From Burkholderia sp. 4M9327F10 (GTDB lineage Bacteria > Pseudomonadota > Gammaproteobacteria > Burkholderiales > Burkholderiaceae): a stretch of DNA of 64,000 bases. The notes beneath the pieces were generated by a model. That model saw only the letters and a list, made by a program, of their open reading frames with translations. It searched no databases and was not told where the DNA came from. The stretch is from assembly GCF_005503145.1 (NCBI RefSeq), contig NZ_SCNV01000006.1, positions 178,365 to 242,364 on the forward strand. The letters are read 5' to 3'. Below, piece after piece: positions 43,344 to 51,345 of this stretch (position 1 is the first letter of the stretch; every line of letters begins with the position of its first letter). The translations under genes were made by a program, and so were the position numbers.

Positions 43344-44246
43344 ATGGCTTCTTCCGACCTCAAGATCCGCCAGGTCGAGGCGTTCCGCGCCTTGATGCAG
43401 CGCCATACCGTGACCCGCGCCGCCCAGACGCTGCACGTCTCGCAGCCCGCGGTGAGCCGCCTGCTGGCCGACTTCGAGGCCAGCGTCGGCTTTACGCTGT
43501 TCGAGCGGCAGCAGGGGCGGCTCGTGCCCACCGCCGAGGCACATGTCCTGCATGAAGAGGTCGAGCGTGCGTTTGTCGGCATGGACCGTATCGCCCAGGC
43601 CGCGCAGCAGATTCGCGCCATGCGCCGCGGCTCGTTGCGCATCGCGGGGTCGCCCGCGCTCGCGCTGGAATTGCTGCCGCGCGTGGTGACGGCTTTTGTC
43701 GCCGCGCACCCCGGCATCGACGTGACGCTGCTCACGCATAGTTCGACCACGGTTGTGGAGCTGGTCGCCTCGCAGCGCTGCGATGTCGGTTTTGCTGCGG
43801 AGGCAATCCCGCATCCCGCGGTGAAACTCGAACGCCTTACCGACGCGCCGATGCGCTGCATCGTGCCGCTCGGACACCGCCTCGCCACGCAACACGTGCT
43901 GCGGCCCGAAGATCTGTGCGGCGAAGCCTTCGTCTCGTTTCCGCGCTGGTTCGATGCACGCAACGTGATAGACCGGGTTTTCGTTGAGCACGGCGTCTCA
44001 CGGCAACTGACTGTGGAGGCGCAACTGTCGCATACCATCGTCTCGCTGGTCGCCAATGGGGCGGGCGTCGCCCTGATCGATCCGGTGACCGCGGCGTTTG
44101 TCGATGGCCGTGTGGCCGTTAAGCCGTTTCTGCCTGAGTTGCCGGATGAGTGCTATCTGGCCAGCGCCGCCGCCCAGCCGCTGTCGACGCTGGCTCTGGC
44201 CTTTGTCGACAGCGCGCGAGCGGCTCTGCAGGCGTTGCTGGGGTGA
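43344..44246 (+). CDS. LysR family regulator (OccR/NocR-like)
   Basis: A 300-residue LysR protein. The N-terminal HTH reads LKIRQVEAFRALMQRHTVTR then AAQTLHVSQPAVSRLLADFE, very like the octopine/nopaline regulators OccR and NocR. The effector domain spans about 90-300 (LRIAGSPALALELLPRVVTA). It is divergent from the heterotrimeric dehydrogenase, so it most likely senses the substrate and activates that operon. The ATG at 43344 starts right before the HTH; the longer frame from 43272 is not needed. Confidence 0.88.
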   Translation: MASSDLKIRQVEAFRALMQRHTVTRAAQTLHVSQPAVSRLLADFEASVGFTLFERQQGRLVPTAEAHVLHEEVERAFVGMDRIAQAAQQIRAMRRGSLRIAGSPALALELLPRVVTAFVAAHPGIDVTLLTHSSTTVVELVASQRCDVGFAAEAIPHPAVKLERLTDAPMRCIVPLGHRLATQHVLRPEDLCGEAFVSFPRWFDARNVIDRVFVEHGVSRQLTVEAQLSHTIVSLVANGAGVALIDPVTAAFVDGRVAVKPFLPELPDECYLASAAAQPLSTLALAFVDSARAALQALLG

Positions 44247-44309
44247 GCGGCGTTGGGCGGCGGTAAGCTGCACGTGTCACCGAAGCACCGCTATCCGCCG
44301 CTCCCCACC

Positions 44310-44846
44310 TTAGGCCACGGCCGGGAAATCCAGCGTGGTGTCGTTCACGCGGTTCACCAGGTTCGTGAACGTGATGGACGCAATCGCCAGCGGGATTTCG
44401 ATCACCTGCTGTTCGCTGTAGCCTGCGGCGCGAATCGCTTCGACATCGGCGGCGGGCACCGTGCCGCTCGTCGTCACAAGGGTCCGGACAAAGCGCACCA
44501 GCGCATCGCGCTTCGCATCGCCGCTTGCCGTGCCGGCACGCACCTGCTTCATTGTGTCCGCCGACAGGCCGGCGAACTTGCCCATCAACGTGTGGGCGGC
44601 AATACAGTAGTCACAACCCGCGACTTCGCTGACAGCCAGCTTGATCACTTCAATTTCGGCCTTGGCGAGACTGCCGCTTGCCAGCACCGCGTCGACGTTG
44701 CGCATCGCGCCCAGTGCGGCCGGGCTATGCGTGCCGACGGTGGCGTAGGCGTTCGGCACTTTGCCGGCAGCCTTCTTGATTTTGGCAAAGACTTCTGCGG
44801 CGGCGCCGGTAGCCGCTTCAGGGCTGATTGCGGTAAGACGGGACAT
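44310..44846 (-). CDS. AhpD-fold carboxymuconolactone decarboxylase family protein
   Basis: A 178-residue protein with the AhpD active-site pattern Cys78-x2-Cys81-x3-His85 in EVAGCDYCIAAHTLMGKFAG, which indicates a peroxidase-like thiol enzyme rather than a true decarboxylase. AAGGAG six bases upstream fixes the ATG. It is divergent from an AraC regulator 156 bases away, its likely controller. It may remove peroxides or another electrophile. Confidence 0.9.
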   Translation of the reverse strand: MSRLTAISPEAATGAAAEVFAKIKKAAGKVPNAYATVGTHSPAALGAMRNVDAVLASGSLAKAEIEVIKLAVSEVAGCDYCIAAHTLMGKFAGLSADTMKQVRAGTASGDAKRDALVRFVRTLVTTSGTVPAADVEAIRAAGYSEQQVIEIPLAIASITFTNLVNRVNDTTLDFPAVA

Positions 44847-45002
44847 GATTGACTCCTTGAGATGGGTTTGTCTGCAACTGCTAGCCATGTCGTATGGCAT
44901 GAGAGTCAGTTTAGCGAGACGCGGCGAGTAAATTAATGCCACAATCTAGCAAAATTATGCCCAAACGTCTCGACCCCTATCCCGTCCAACTGGAACCCCG
45001 TT

Positions 45003-46013
45003 ATGGATCTGCTGAGCCGATTACTCGCGTTGATGCCGGTTGCCGGCCGGCTCGACGTGCGCTGCCATTTCGGCGCGCCGTGGCGGATCGACGAACCGGC
45101 CGCAGAGACGCGCGAGATTCCCTATCACGTGCTGCTGCGTGGCGAAGCGGTCATTGAGGACGAGCACGGCGCGCCGTTGCGCATGACGGCGGGCGATATC
45201 GTGCTGTTTCCGGCCGGCACGCCGCACGTGCTGCACGATGGCAGCGGCGGCGCGGTGTTGGCGGCGAGCAGGCGCCAGGTAAATGGGTTGACTGTGGTGA
45301 CCAATGAAGGCGCGAGCGAAGGCATAAGCGAAGGCGTAACCGGAGGCACGAGCGCGGCTGCCGATATCCTGTGTGGCCGGTTTCTGTTGCCTGCGGTGCC
45401 GCAGCGGCTGTTGCGCGACCATTTGCCGGGGCGCCTGCTCGTGCATAGCGTGGCGCCACGAGACGACGCGCAGACCGGGCCGCGCGACGATGAATTCGCC
45501 AGTAGCCGGCTTGCGCGGCTGATCCAGCTCATGCGCGAAGAGGCGCTTGAACAGGGGCCGGCGAGCGAGACCCTGGTGAACCATCTGTCAGGCGCCCTGT
45601 TCGCGCTGACGCTGCGTTTTGCGAGCCATGCCGACGAGCCGCCGCGCGGCCTGCTCGCCCTCGCGCAGCGCCCGCGCCTGCAACCGGCCCTTGCGGCGAT
45701 GTTCGACGAACCCGCCCGGCCGTGGACCTTGCCCGAGCTGGCGGAGCTATGTCATATGTCGCGCGCCACGTTTGCGCGCCATTTCGACGAGGCGATCGGC
45801 CGCTCGGCCAGCGATGTCCTGACGGAAATCCGCATGGCGCTGGCCGGCCGCAAACTCGCGCAAACGAGCCTCGCGATTGCTGAAATCGGCGAGGCGGTCG
45901 GGTATCAGTCGGATGCGGCGTTTCAGCGGGTGTTCAAGCGGCAGGTTGGGATGACGCCGGCGCAGTGGCGCGCGCAGACGAAAGCAGGGGCGCTGCGCGA
46001 GCGTGCAACCTGA
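45003..46013 (+). CDS. AraC family transcriptional regulator with cupin domain
   Basis: A 336-residue regulator. The N-terminal cupin part (MDLLSRLLALMPVAGRLDVR, then DIVLFPAGTPHVLHDG) is of the AraC cupin_6 type. The C-terminal double HTH has PWTLPELAELCHMSRATFAR and IAEIGEAVGYQSDAAFQRVF. Between the halves, residues 102-117 are four 4-residue repeats (EGAS, EGIS, EGVT, GGTS) encoded by a 12-bp tandem repeat. It is divergent from the AhpD-like gene, a pairing I know from other Burkholderiales. The 3' end runs into a separate tandem repeat. Confidence 0.9.
   Translation: MDLLSRLLALMPVAGRLDVRCHFGAPWRIDEPAAETREIPYHVLLRGEAVIEDEHGAPLRMTAGDIVLFPAGTPHVLHDGSGGAVLAASRRQVNGLTVVTNEGASEGISEGVTGGTSAAADILCGRFLLPAVPQRLLRDHLPGRLLVHSVAPRDDAQTGPRDDEFASSRLARLIQLMREEALEQGPASETLVNHLSGALFALTLRFASHADEPPRGLLALAQRPRLQPALAAMFDEPARPWTLPELAELCHMSRATFARHFDEAIGRSASDVLTEIRMALAGRKLAQTSLAIAEIGEAVGYQSDAAFQRVFKRQVGMTPAQWRAQTKAGALRERAT
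45306..45353 (+). repeat. 12-bp in-frame tandem repeat in the AraC regulator (4 units)
   Basis: Four consecutive 12-bp units of the form GAAGGCRYRAGC, with one to four differences between units, encode EGAS-EGIS-EGVT-GGTS in the region joining the cupin core to the rest. Confidence 0.8.
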
Positions 46014-46110
46014 GCTTGCTGCATGAGCTTACAACCTGAGCTTGCTGCGTGAGCTTGCTGCGTGCAGCGTGCTGCATGAGCTTGCAACCTGAGCGCGCTA
46101 CATGAGCTAC
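46006..46110 (+). repeat. Imperfect tandem repeat at the 3' end of the AraC gene
   Basis: The string CAACCTGAGC recurs at 46006, 46032 and 46085, each followed by (C/T)TGC or CGCT and a (C/G)TGAGCT string; the first unit is 26 bases. The tract starts within the last two codons plus stop of the AraC gene (each copy carries the TGA) and extends about 100 bases. It is too degenerate for a CRISPR array. Confidence 0.7.
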
Positions 46111-46266
46111 CTAAGGGCGCCACCCAGGCATGCTGCCTGGGCGATAGGGACGCGAGCGCGTAACGGGTGGTTGCAGGGCTATCATGGACCCCGCGCGGCC
46201 GCCGCCGCTTGTGCCTCAGGTGCCACACCTCGCACACCCGCCCTGTCTCCAACGCCCCGAGTCTCG

Positions 46267-47163
46267 ATGCAGATCGCCACCACGCCCAGCTCCACCCTGC
46301 CCCTGCGCAGCATCGCGCAGATGCTCGCCGCAATGTTCTGCTTCGCCGTGGTCGACGCGCTGGCCAAGTCCATCACGGCACACTACCCGGCCAACGAAAT
46401 CACCTTCTTCCGCATGCTGTTCGGCCTCGGCCCAGCGCTGCTGCTCGCCGCGCGCGCCAGGCAAAGCCCCCGGATGCTGCGCACCCGCCACTGGCGCGCG
46501 CATCTCGAGCGCGCGGTCGCGCTAATGGCTTCGCTGGCGTTTTTCTTCGCCGGTCTGCGCTATGTGCCGCTCAGCGAAGCGGTGGCGCTGGCCTATACGG
46601 AAACCCTGTTCCTGATCGTCCTCTCGCCTCTGCTCCTGAAAGCGGCACTGCGCCGCCGCGACCTGCTCGCCGCCGTATTCGGCTTCATCGGCATCGTGCT
46701 GGTGGTGCGGCCCGCCGGCGCTTCGTCGAACCTCACAGGCGCCCTGTTGATCCTGCTGAGCGCCATCTTCGGCGCGCTTTCGGTGATCCAGATCAAGCGC
46801 ATCGGCGCGAGCGAAAACGCCAGCCTGATCGTTCTGTATTCCACCCTGATCGGCACCGTGGTGATGGGTCTTTCATTGCTCTTCGCGTGGCGCACACCAA
46901 GCCTCGCGCACCTGGGCATCCTCGTCTTGCTGGGCGTGGCTGCCGGCACCGGGCAACTGCTGATGACTTCGGCATTCCGCCACGGCGAGGTCGGCGTGCT
47001 CGCGCCGTTCAACTACACGAGCATCGTTTGGGCCACCGTGTTCGGGTATGTGTTGTGGGGCGAGTCGGTCGGCATGCTGTCGCTGCTCGGCATCGTCCTG
47101 ATTGTCGGCAGTTCGGTGGCTGTTGCCATCCGCCGCAAGGAGCCGGAGGCGCTAAACGTCTGA
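46267..47163 (+). CDS. EamA/DMT-family transporter
   Basis: A 298-residue drug/metabolite transporter with about ten membrane helices in two EamA repeats. The first repeat starts SIAQMLAAMFCFAVVDALAK and includes YVPLSEAVALAYTETLFLIV; the second ends GVLAPFNYTSIVWATVFGYV. Such proteins export metabolites or amino acids; substrate unknown. ATG at 46267 places the start just before TM1; the longer frame from 46102 runs through low-complexity sequence. Monocistronic. Confidence 0.87.
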   Translation: MQIATTPSSTLPLRSIAQMLAAMFCFAVVDALAKSITAHYPANEITFFRMLFGLGPALLLAARARQSPRMLRTRHWRAHLERAVALMASLAFFFAGLRYVPLSEAVALAYTETLFLIVLSPLLLKAALRRRDLLAAVFGFIGIVLVVRPAGASSNLTGALLILLSAIFGALSVIQIKRIGASENASLIVLYSTLIGTVVMGLSLLFAWRTPSLAHLGILVLLGVAAGTGQLLMTSAFRHGEVGVLAPFNYTSIVWATVFGYVLWGESVGMLSLLGIVLIVGSSVAVAIRRKEPEALNV

Positions 47164-47415
47164 ACCTTGGGCGCCGGCAGGCCTAGGTTGCCTCGATCGA
47201 GTGAGGCCAGGACCCGGCTGGAACCCGATTGCACAAAAACCTGTATGGATGTACAGTATCCGTAATCCTCTTTCCTGGGCGTCAATTGCGCGTCGGCCGC
47301 GCAGTGCGTGACCGTCATTGCCGCGAAGGCTGTGACGGTTCATGCGCGGGAACTGAGGCAAGTTGCCGTGCTGTTTAGCGCACCGGGCCCTGTCGGGCGA
47401 ACCTACGGAGAAGAC

Positions 47416-47769
47416 ATGCTGCGATTCGTGAGCGCGGCCGCCCTGCTGCTGGCGGTCGCGTCAACCGCCGTGGCGGGCGAGCATTATGTGGAGATCTGGA
47501 ACCCGCCAGAGGCTCGCATTGGCCAGCCGGTCGGCAAATGCAAACCCAGGACCGGCAAAACGGCGCTTCTCTCGCATGGCATGACCAAGGCAGCGCCGCG
47601 CCGTATCGCAGACCCGCTCGCGAAAGCGTCGGCAGGTAAGCACGCCGGCAACGATGCGTCGAAAAAAGCGACGAATCCGCGGTTTATCGACATTCCCCGG
47701 ATCGTGACGCCGGAAGGCAATATCCTGCAGGTGAGTACCGGGCATATGCCTGTTTCCGTGCTTCGCTAA
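47416..47769 (+). CDS. Small secreted hypothetical protein
   Basis: A 117-residue protein with a Sec signal peptide (MLRFVSAAALLLAVASTAVA, cleavage before GEHY). The mature part begins EHYVEIWNPPEARIGQP, has a basic, Lys/Ala-rich middle, and ends FIDIPRIVTPEGNILQVSTG. I recall similar uncharacterised proteins in Burkholderia but no function. GGAGA seven bases upstream supports the start. Single Cys in the mature part. Confidence 0.7.
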   Translation: MLRFVSAAALLLAVASTAVAGEHYVEIWNPPEARIGQPVGKCKPRTGKTALLSHGMTKAAPRRIADPLAKASAGKHAGNDASKKATNPRFIDIPRIVTPEGNILQVSTGHMPVSVLR

Positions 47770-47855
47770 CGGTCACAACCAGGGGCGCGCTGGGAATCAC
47801 ACGCCGTCGTTGCGGTCTGGGCCGCAACCGGCATAGCCTCTTATGCAGACAAGAA

Positions 47856-48056
47856 ATGGAATCTGAAACCTACAAGGGCTATGCGATCTGGGGCCATGCC
47901 ATCGTCCAGAACGACGGCTACGCCGCGAGCGGCACGATTACCCGCGGCAGCAAGCTGGTGGAAGGCTCCGGTGTGCTCGGCACCTTCGATAGCGAGGATG
48001 ACGCCCGCCTCGCGGGCCTCGATTGGGCGCGCGCCTGGGTCGACAGTCACGGTTAA
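47856..48056 (+). CDS. Small conserved hypothetical protein (66 aa)
   Basis: A 66-residue soluble protein: MESETYKGYAIWGHAIVQND, a central GTITRGSKLVEGSG, and an acidic C-terminal helix with DARLAGLDWARAW. The layout (YKGYxIxxHA...W..A..WVD) matches short unknown proteins widespread in Burkholderiales. No motif suggests function. Confidence 0.65.
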   Translation: MESETYKGYAIWGHAIVQNDGYAASGTITRGSKLVEGSGVLGTFDSEDDARLAGLDWARAWVDSHG

Positions 48057-48133
48057 TGCTGAAGACTCCGCTCACGCAATAGCGCTATTTTCAGCATCCG
48101 GCGCAACCGGTCCTCACAATCTCCGCGGGCGGA

Positions 48134-48376
48134 CTAAGCGTGGCCTGAGATTACCTTGTCGGCTATGCGAACGTGAGCATCGGTAATGTGAAAGCCATGT
48201 TCCGCAATATCGTCAAGACACTCGCCCGGCTTCACGCCGGGCGTCGCTTGATCGCGATTCAGTTCGACCGATTTAAATGAAACCCAAGGGGCGAACATGG
48301 CAGGCAAATTCGCCCCGGCCTCATCCAGCGTGAAACCGAACACGCGACCCGGACCCCGGAAAATATGGACTAGCAT
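48134..48376 (-). CDS. Small hypothetical protein (80 aa)
   Basis: An 80-residue protein (MLVHIFRGPGRVFGFTLDEA, then GANLPAMFAPWVSFKSVELN). It has a plausible GGAG ribosome site and a composition unlike a random antisense frame (no long Arg/Ala runs). I recall similar short proteins in Burkholderia. Function unknown. It is the downstream neighbour of the SRPBCC gene on the same strand, 33 bases away. Confidence 0.6.
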   Translation of the reverse strand: MLVHIFRGPGRVFGFTLDEAGANLPAMFAPWVSFKSVELNRDQATPGVKPGECLDDIAEHGFHITDAHVRIADKVISGHA

Positions 48377-48409
48377 TTCGTTCGCTCCAGCGGGACGTTT
48401 CGGGTGCTA

Positions 48410-48811
48410 TCACCGGTCAAGCGGCATTTCCATGGCACGCTTCATCGCGGCAAGGCCTTGCTCGATCATCGCAGCAATAGCAGGCGCCATTTCATGAGGC
48501 AATAAATCGGCAATCCAGACGCCGCGTGTACGCCCATTTTCAGGGAATACCTGGAAGGAAGCGCTGTAATGTTTCATGGCGGTGCCAACCGTTGCCCACG
48601 CGATCCGGCGGGTTGTGTCATCGACATCAATGATCAGTTCACGTGCAACCATACCATTGCAGAAGGTGACGATGCGCGCCCCATCCTCCAGTTGCGTATC
48701 GGCGACGAAGCCCGGCACCAGACGTGTATGCAGTGCGCCGATATCGCGCACGGCATCCCAGACTTGCCCGGGCGGCGCGTCGATCAATATCTCACGATGA
48801 ATGGTAGCCAT
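48410..48811 (-). CDS. SRPBCC (START-like) family protein
   Basis: A 133-residue protein of the Bet v 1/START-like fold: MATIHREILIDAPPGQVWDA at the N-terminus is the classic entry, followed by ARIVTFCNGMVARELIIDVD, RRIAWATVG and the long C-terminal helix (MAPAIAAMIEQGLAAMKRAM). These proteins bind hydrophobic ligands in a cavity; the ligand is unknown. The frame upstream to 49048 is not coding. Confidence 0.82.
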   Translation of the reverse strand: MATIHREILIDAPPGQVWDAVRDIGALHTRLVPGFVADTQLEDGARIVTFCNGMVARELIIDVDDTTRRIAWATVGTAMKHYSASFQVFPENGRTRGVWIADLLPHEMAPAIAAMIEQGLAAMKRAMEMPLDR

Positions 48812-48951
48812 GGCGATTGCGCCTCGCTGCCCCGGTCTGAAGCAGGATATTAATCTGCATGGAGAGTTTGAGTCACGTCCAGATCTGGTCAGAATTACAG
48901 CACGCTTTGAGGAGAAGCTGTTGCTGTACGCCAGGGACTGCTTTGTTGCGA

Positions 48952-49221
48952 TTAACGCCGCACGAGCGCGAAGCCGTCGTGACGCGAATACCCCATGTAA
49001 TTGTCGATCAGCAGCAACAGGTCGGCTTCGTCCGGCTGGGTGCCCCAACGGCTATGCCCCGAACTCGATGCAATCGCGAACCATGAATGCGGTGGGAACC
49101 ATTCTGCATGCACGGCTCGCTCACCGATAATGCGCAGACGTCCCGTATCGCACAGATATTCGGCGCGCACGGTTTCTCCATCCACTACCTTGCTGGCCGT
49201 AATAGGCGCGGACTCGAACAT
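48952..49221 (-). CDS. Small conserved hypothetical protein (89 aa)
   Basis: An 89-residue protein beginning MFESAPITASKVVDGETVRA, with GRLRIIGERAVHAEWFPPHS and LLLLIDNYMGYSRHDGFALV. GGGAGGACATC directly upstream of the ATG is a strong ribosome site and rules out the longer frame to 49311. No known domain. It stands beyond the SRPBCC gene on the same strand, with a 140-base gap. Confidence 0.65.
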   Translation of the reverse strand: MFESAPITASKVVDGETVRAEYLCDTGRLRIIGERAVHAEWFPPHSWFAIASSSGHSRWGTQPDEADLLLLIDNYMGYSRHDGFALVRR

Positions 49222-49385
49222 GATGTCCTCCCGTTCGTGGATTGCTTCCTTTCCAGTGCGTGACAGTCCTCCAGCCCGACGCGACAGGTCCATATTCCAC
49301 ACGCTGCGCAAACCGGCCAGGGCGCGACCTGGCCACCCCGCATGCGCTGCTCACCCGGCTGATTGAGGCAAGTTTTATGCCGATC

Positions 49386-49418
49386 TGGTCAACTGACCGC
49401 CTGACGGTCTTTTGACCA
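49386..49418. promoter_or_regulatory. Interrupted inverted repeat upstream of the 89-aa gene
   Basis: TGGTCAA (49386-49392) with TTGACCA (49412-49418), enclosing GACCG/CGGTC around CCTGA. The nested symmetry could be a transcription-factor operator or an RNA hairpin. It is about 165 bases upstream of the minus-strand gene starting at 49221. Confidence 0.4.
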
Positions 49419-50201
49419 AATATCAGATTTAACGCTTGCATGCTCGTGTGCGTTGTGCGCCCCAAGGTGCGCAAGATCGAGCACGGCAGCACCGCTTCGG
49501 TGCGCAACGCAAGGCTCGCAGCGTGGAACATGGCTGACTCCTCATGCGCCGTAGCAACGACGGCTTGCCGAATAAAGCAGAGTCCCTCTGCATCAGGAAC
49601 GCCACTTCGGTTTCCGGAACACATCGCTGCAATTTGATTCGTTATCCATATCAATTGAGTAAGGCGCGAAAACGGCAACAACTCATCTGACGATATACCC
49701 TCCCTCGCGTTGGATGACAGGCTACGTGAGAGATCACGACGGCTGGATGACACGCTGTGATTAACCGGCAATGCCCCGCCGCCGCTGGAGACGCAACAAA
49801 GAACCCACATTGCGATGTCGGCCAAATCGAACTAGACGAAGCTGAATTGAGCTAGACAAGGGACAGTGCGATGAAGAACGACGCCTGATGAACATGATCG
49901 GCGTGCCGGCATCAGCGAGGCCAATGTCCCGGTGAGCGCGATCCTTGCATGAGGTGGCAGCCGCCACCCTTTAACCGTCGCACAGGTACAAGTGCATCAG
50001 AACCGAGCGCACTTTAACCCGCTGTGGACAGCACCCTCTGGCAATTCGTTGAACTGCGCCGTCAATTCCCCTCGTTTCGCCGGATCGTTTTCATGGGTTC
50101 CTCTTTACACTGGTTTCCATGGGCGCGACGGACCATCCCGCCCATACGCGGTCTTCCCCCCGCGTTGTTTTGACCGTACCTGCAGGGCAGTTTCAGAAGT
50201 G

Positions 50202-50253
50202 GCAGTAGAGAACCGCAGTAGTGGTGAACGGCAGTAGTGGAAAACCGCAGTAG
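50202..50253. repeat. GCAGTAG imperfect tandem array
   Basis: GCAGTAG occurs at 50202, 50215, 50231 and 50247 (spacing 13, 16, 16), with intervening AGAACC, TGGTGAACG and TGGAAAACC. Two more copies lie at 50332 and 50401. The region between is full of related GCAG/CAGCA strings. Confidence 0.7.
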
Positions 50254-50583
50254 CAACACGCCGCTGTATTGGCACGCATCACGCAGCACGCAAGACGGCA
50301 GTCAGCAACAGGCAACACCTGGTAAGAACGCGCAGTAGGCAGCAGGCGTAAAGCAGCACCATGTATCGACCACGCAGCAAGCCGTACCAGTAGTCCTCAC
50401 GCAGTAGCAGTAAATGCATCACCAAAACGCTTCTCGCATCACATGCAACAAAAGTAACAGGGGTTTGCAGCAAAGTAGAGGTAAAGGACCACGTTTTAAG
50501 CAGCAGTTCGTTTCAACAGCGTTGTTGCGATGGGAACAGGTCGGCATGCATCCACGCGCCTGTGCGACTCTTCCATCCTGTCG

Positions 50584-50616
50584 AGCCCTGTCCCCAACGG
50601 GACAGGGCTTTTTTTT
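50584..50616 (+). terminator. Strong intrinsic terminator without an upstream gene
   Basis: AGCCCTGTCCC (50584-50594) pairs perfectly with GGGACAGGGCT (50599-50609) across a CAAC loop, followed by eight T (50609-50616). It is oriented for the plus strand. There is no protein gene on the plus strand for more than 2 kb upstream, so it most likely ends a non-coding RNA. Confidence 0.9.
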
Positions 50617-50809
50617 CGGCAACCGGCCGCCGGACTCGCGATCGTAATGATCCCGTTCACCTCACGCTTGCGATTTAAGCTTGCTTTAATTGTCGCTTGC
50701 CATGATGGTGACAAGACGCACACTCATGGTTGCTTACTACCCCGCCGGTGCACTCCCTGCAGAAAGCTCCGGCGGCGGGTCGAGCGTTACAGAACGAGGT
50801 CAAACCGTC

Positions 50810-51292
50810 ATGCCCAATAAGTCGCACAGCCGCAAACGCAACCAGCCGGCCATGTCGCCGCTGCTGCGCGCCCTCACTTTCAGCCGCGCGGCGCACGAGC
50901 CGGTCACGCAGGCGATGCTCCTGCAGTGCTATACCGCCCTCGATGCGTTCCGGCGCGGCCATGGCTCACGGGATCTGTTCATGACCCTTGGCCGGCACTT
51001 TCTGGTCTCCGAGGAACTGTGCCGTCTCGGACTTGAGCCGGAAGGTCTGGTGTATGTCGAAGGGGCGCACGCCGCGATGGTTCAGCTCGACGCCGCCGAG
51101 CATCGGCAGGACCACTGGAGCCTGAGCGATGACGCGTATCCGCACCTGTGCGCGGCGCTTTCGGTCCTGGATGCCCAACTGTCGGCGGCCTCGCTCGAAA
51201 CGATCGCGCGGGCCGAGGCGCGCATGGTCGAAGGTCTGCTCAGGGCGGGACAAAATCACGCGCTCGCTGCAGCGCCGGCTGCGCTCTGCTAG
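50810..51292 (+). CDS. Conserved hypothetical protein (160 aa)
   Basis: A 160-residue, largely helical protein that starts MPNKSHSRKRNQPAMSPLLR (basic head) and continues AMLLQCYTALDAFRRGHGSR and CRLGLEPEGLVYVEGAHAAM. I recall similar Burkholderia proteins with inconsistent annotation and no proven function. The ATG at 50810 has GAGGT nine bases upstream, so the longer frame from 50690 is not used. It is convergent with the MipA-like gene; a strong hairpin lies in the gap. Confidence 0.72.
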   Translation: MPNKSHSRKRNQPAMSPLLRALTFSRAAHEPVTQAMLLQCYTALDAFRRGHGSRDLFMTLGRHFLVSEELCRLGLEPEGLVYVEGAHAAMVQLDAAEHRQDHWSLSDDAYPHLCAALSVLDAQLSAASLETIARAEARMVEGLLRAGQNHALAAAPAALC

Positions 51293-51301
51293 ACACGCAC
51301 C

Positions 51302-51324
51302 GTGGCGCGGCCGGGCCGCGCCAC
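51302..51324. terminator. GC hairpin between convergent genes
   Basis: GTGGCGCGGC (51302-51311) pairs perfectly with GCCGCGCCAC (51315-51324) over a CGG loop. It is centred in the 53-base convergent gap; no T tract, so a bidirectional stem-type terminator is likely. Confidence 0.6.
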
Positions 51325-51345
51325 CCGAGCGTTGGCCCTGCCTGC

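Larger units (their letters stand above)
49222..50809. other. Gene-poor region of about 1.6 kb
   Basis: I find no reading frame with a convincing start, composition or family. Base composition is lower in GC than the flanks and codon use in every frame is unlike the neighbouring genes. It holds an inverted repeat (49386-49418), an imperfect GCAGTAG array (from 50202) and a strong terminator (50584-50616), each listed separately. It could be a decayed gene region, an RNA-coding segment or a scar of an old insertion. Confidence 0.6.

Noticed and set aside
46006..46110. Insertion-sequence end or attachment site
   Set aside because: There are no terminal inverted repeats, transposase fragment or integrase nearby; it is a local tandem repeat.
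49121..49825. Minus-strand 234-codon open frame in the gene-poor region
   Set aside because: Composition is unlike the neighbouring genes, no family blocks are visible, and its 3' part overlaps the better-supported 89-aa gene in another frame.
50062..50289. Minus-strand short frame across the GCAGTAG array
   Set aside because: The predicted protein is Leu/Arg/His-rich low-complexity made by the repeat itself, with no ribosome site.
50202..50407. CRISPR array
   Set aside because: The repeats are only 7 bases, irregularly spaced and without unique spacers of constant length; no cas genes are present.
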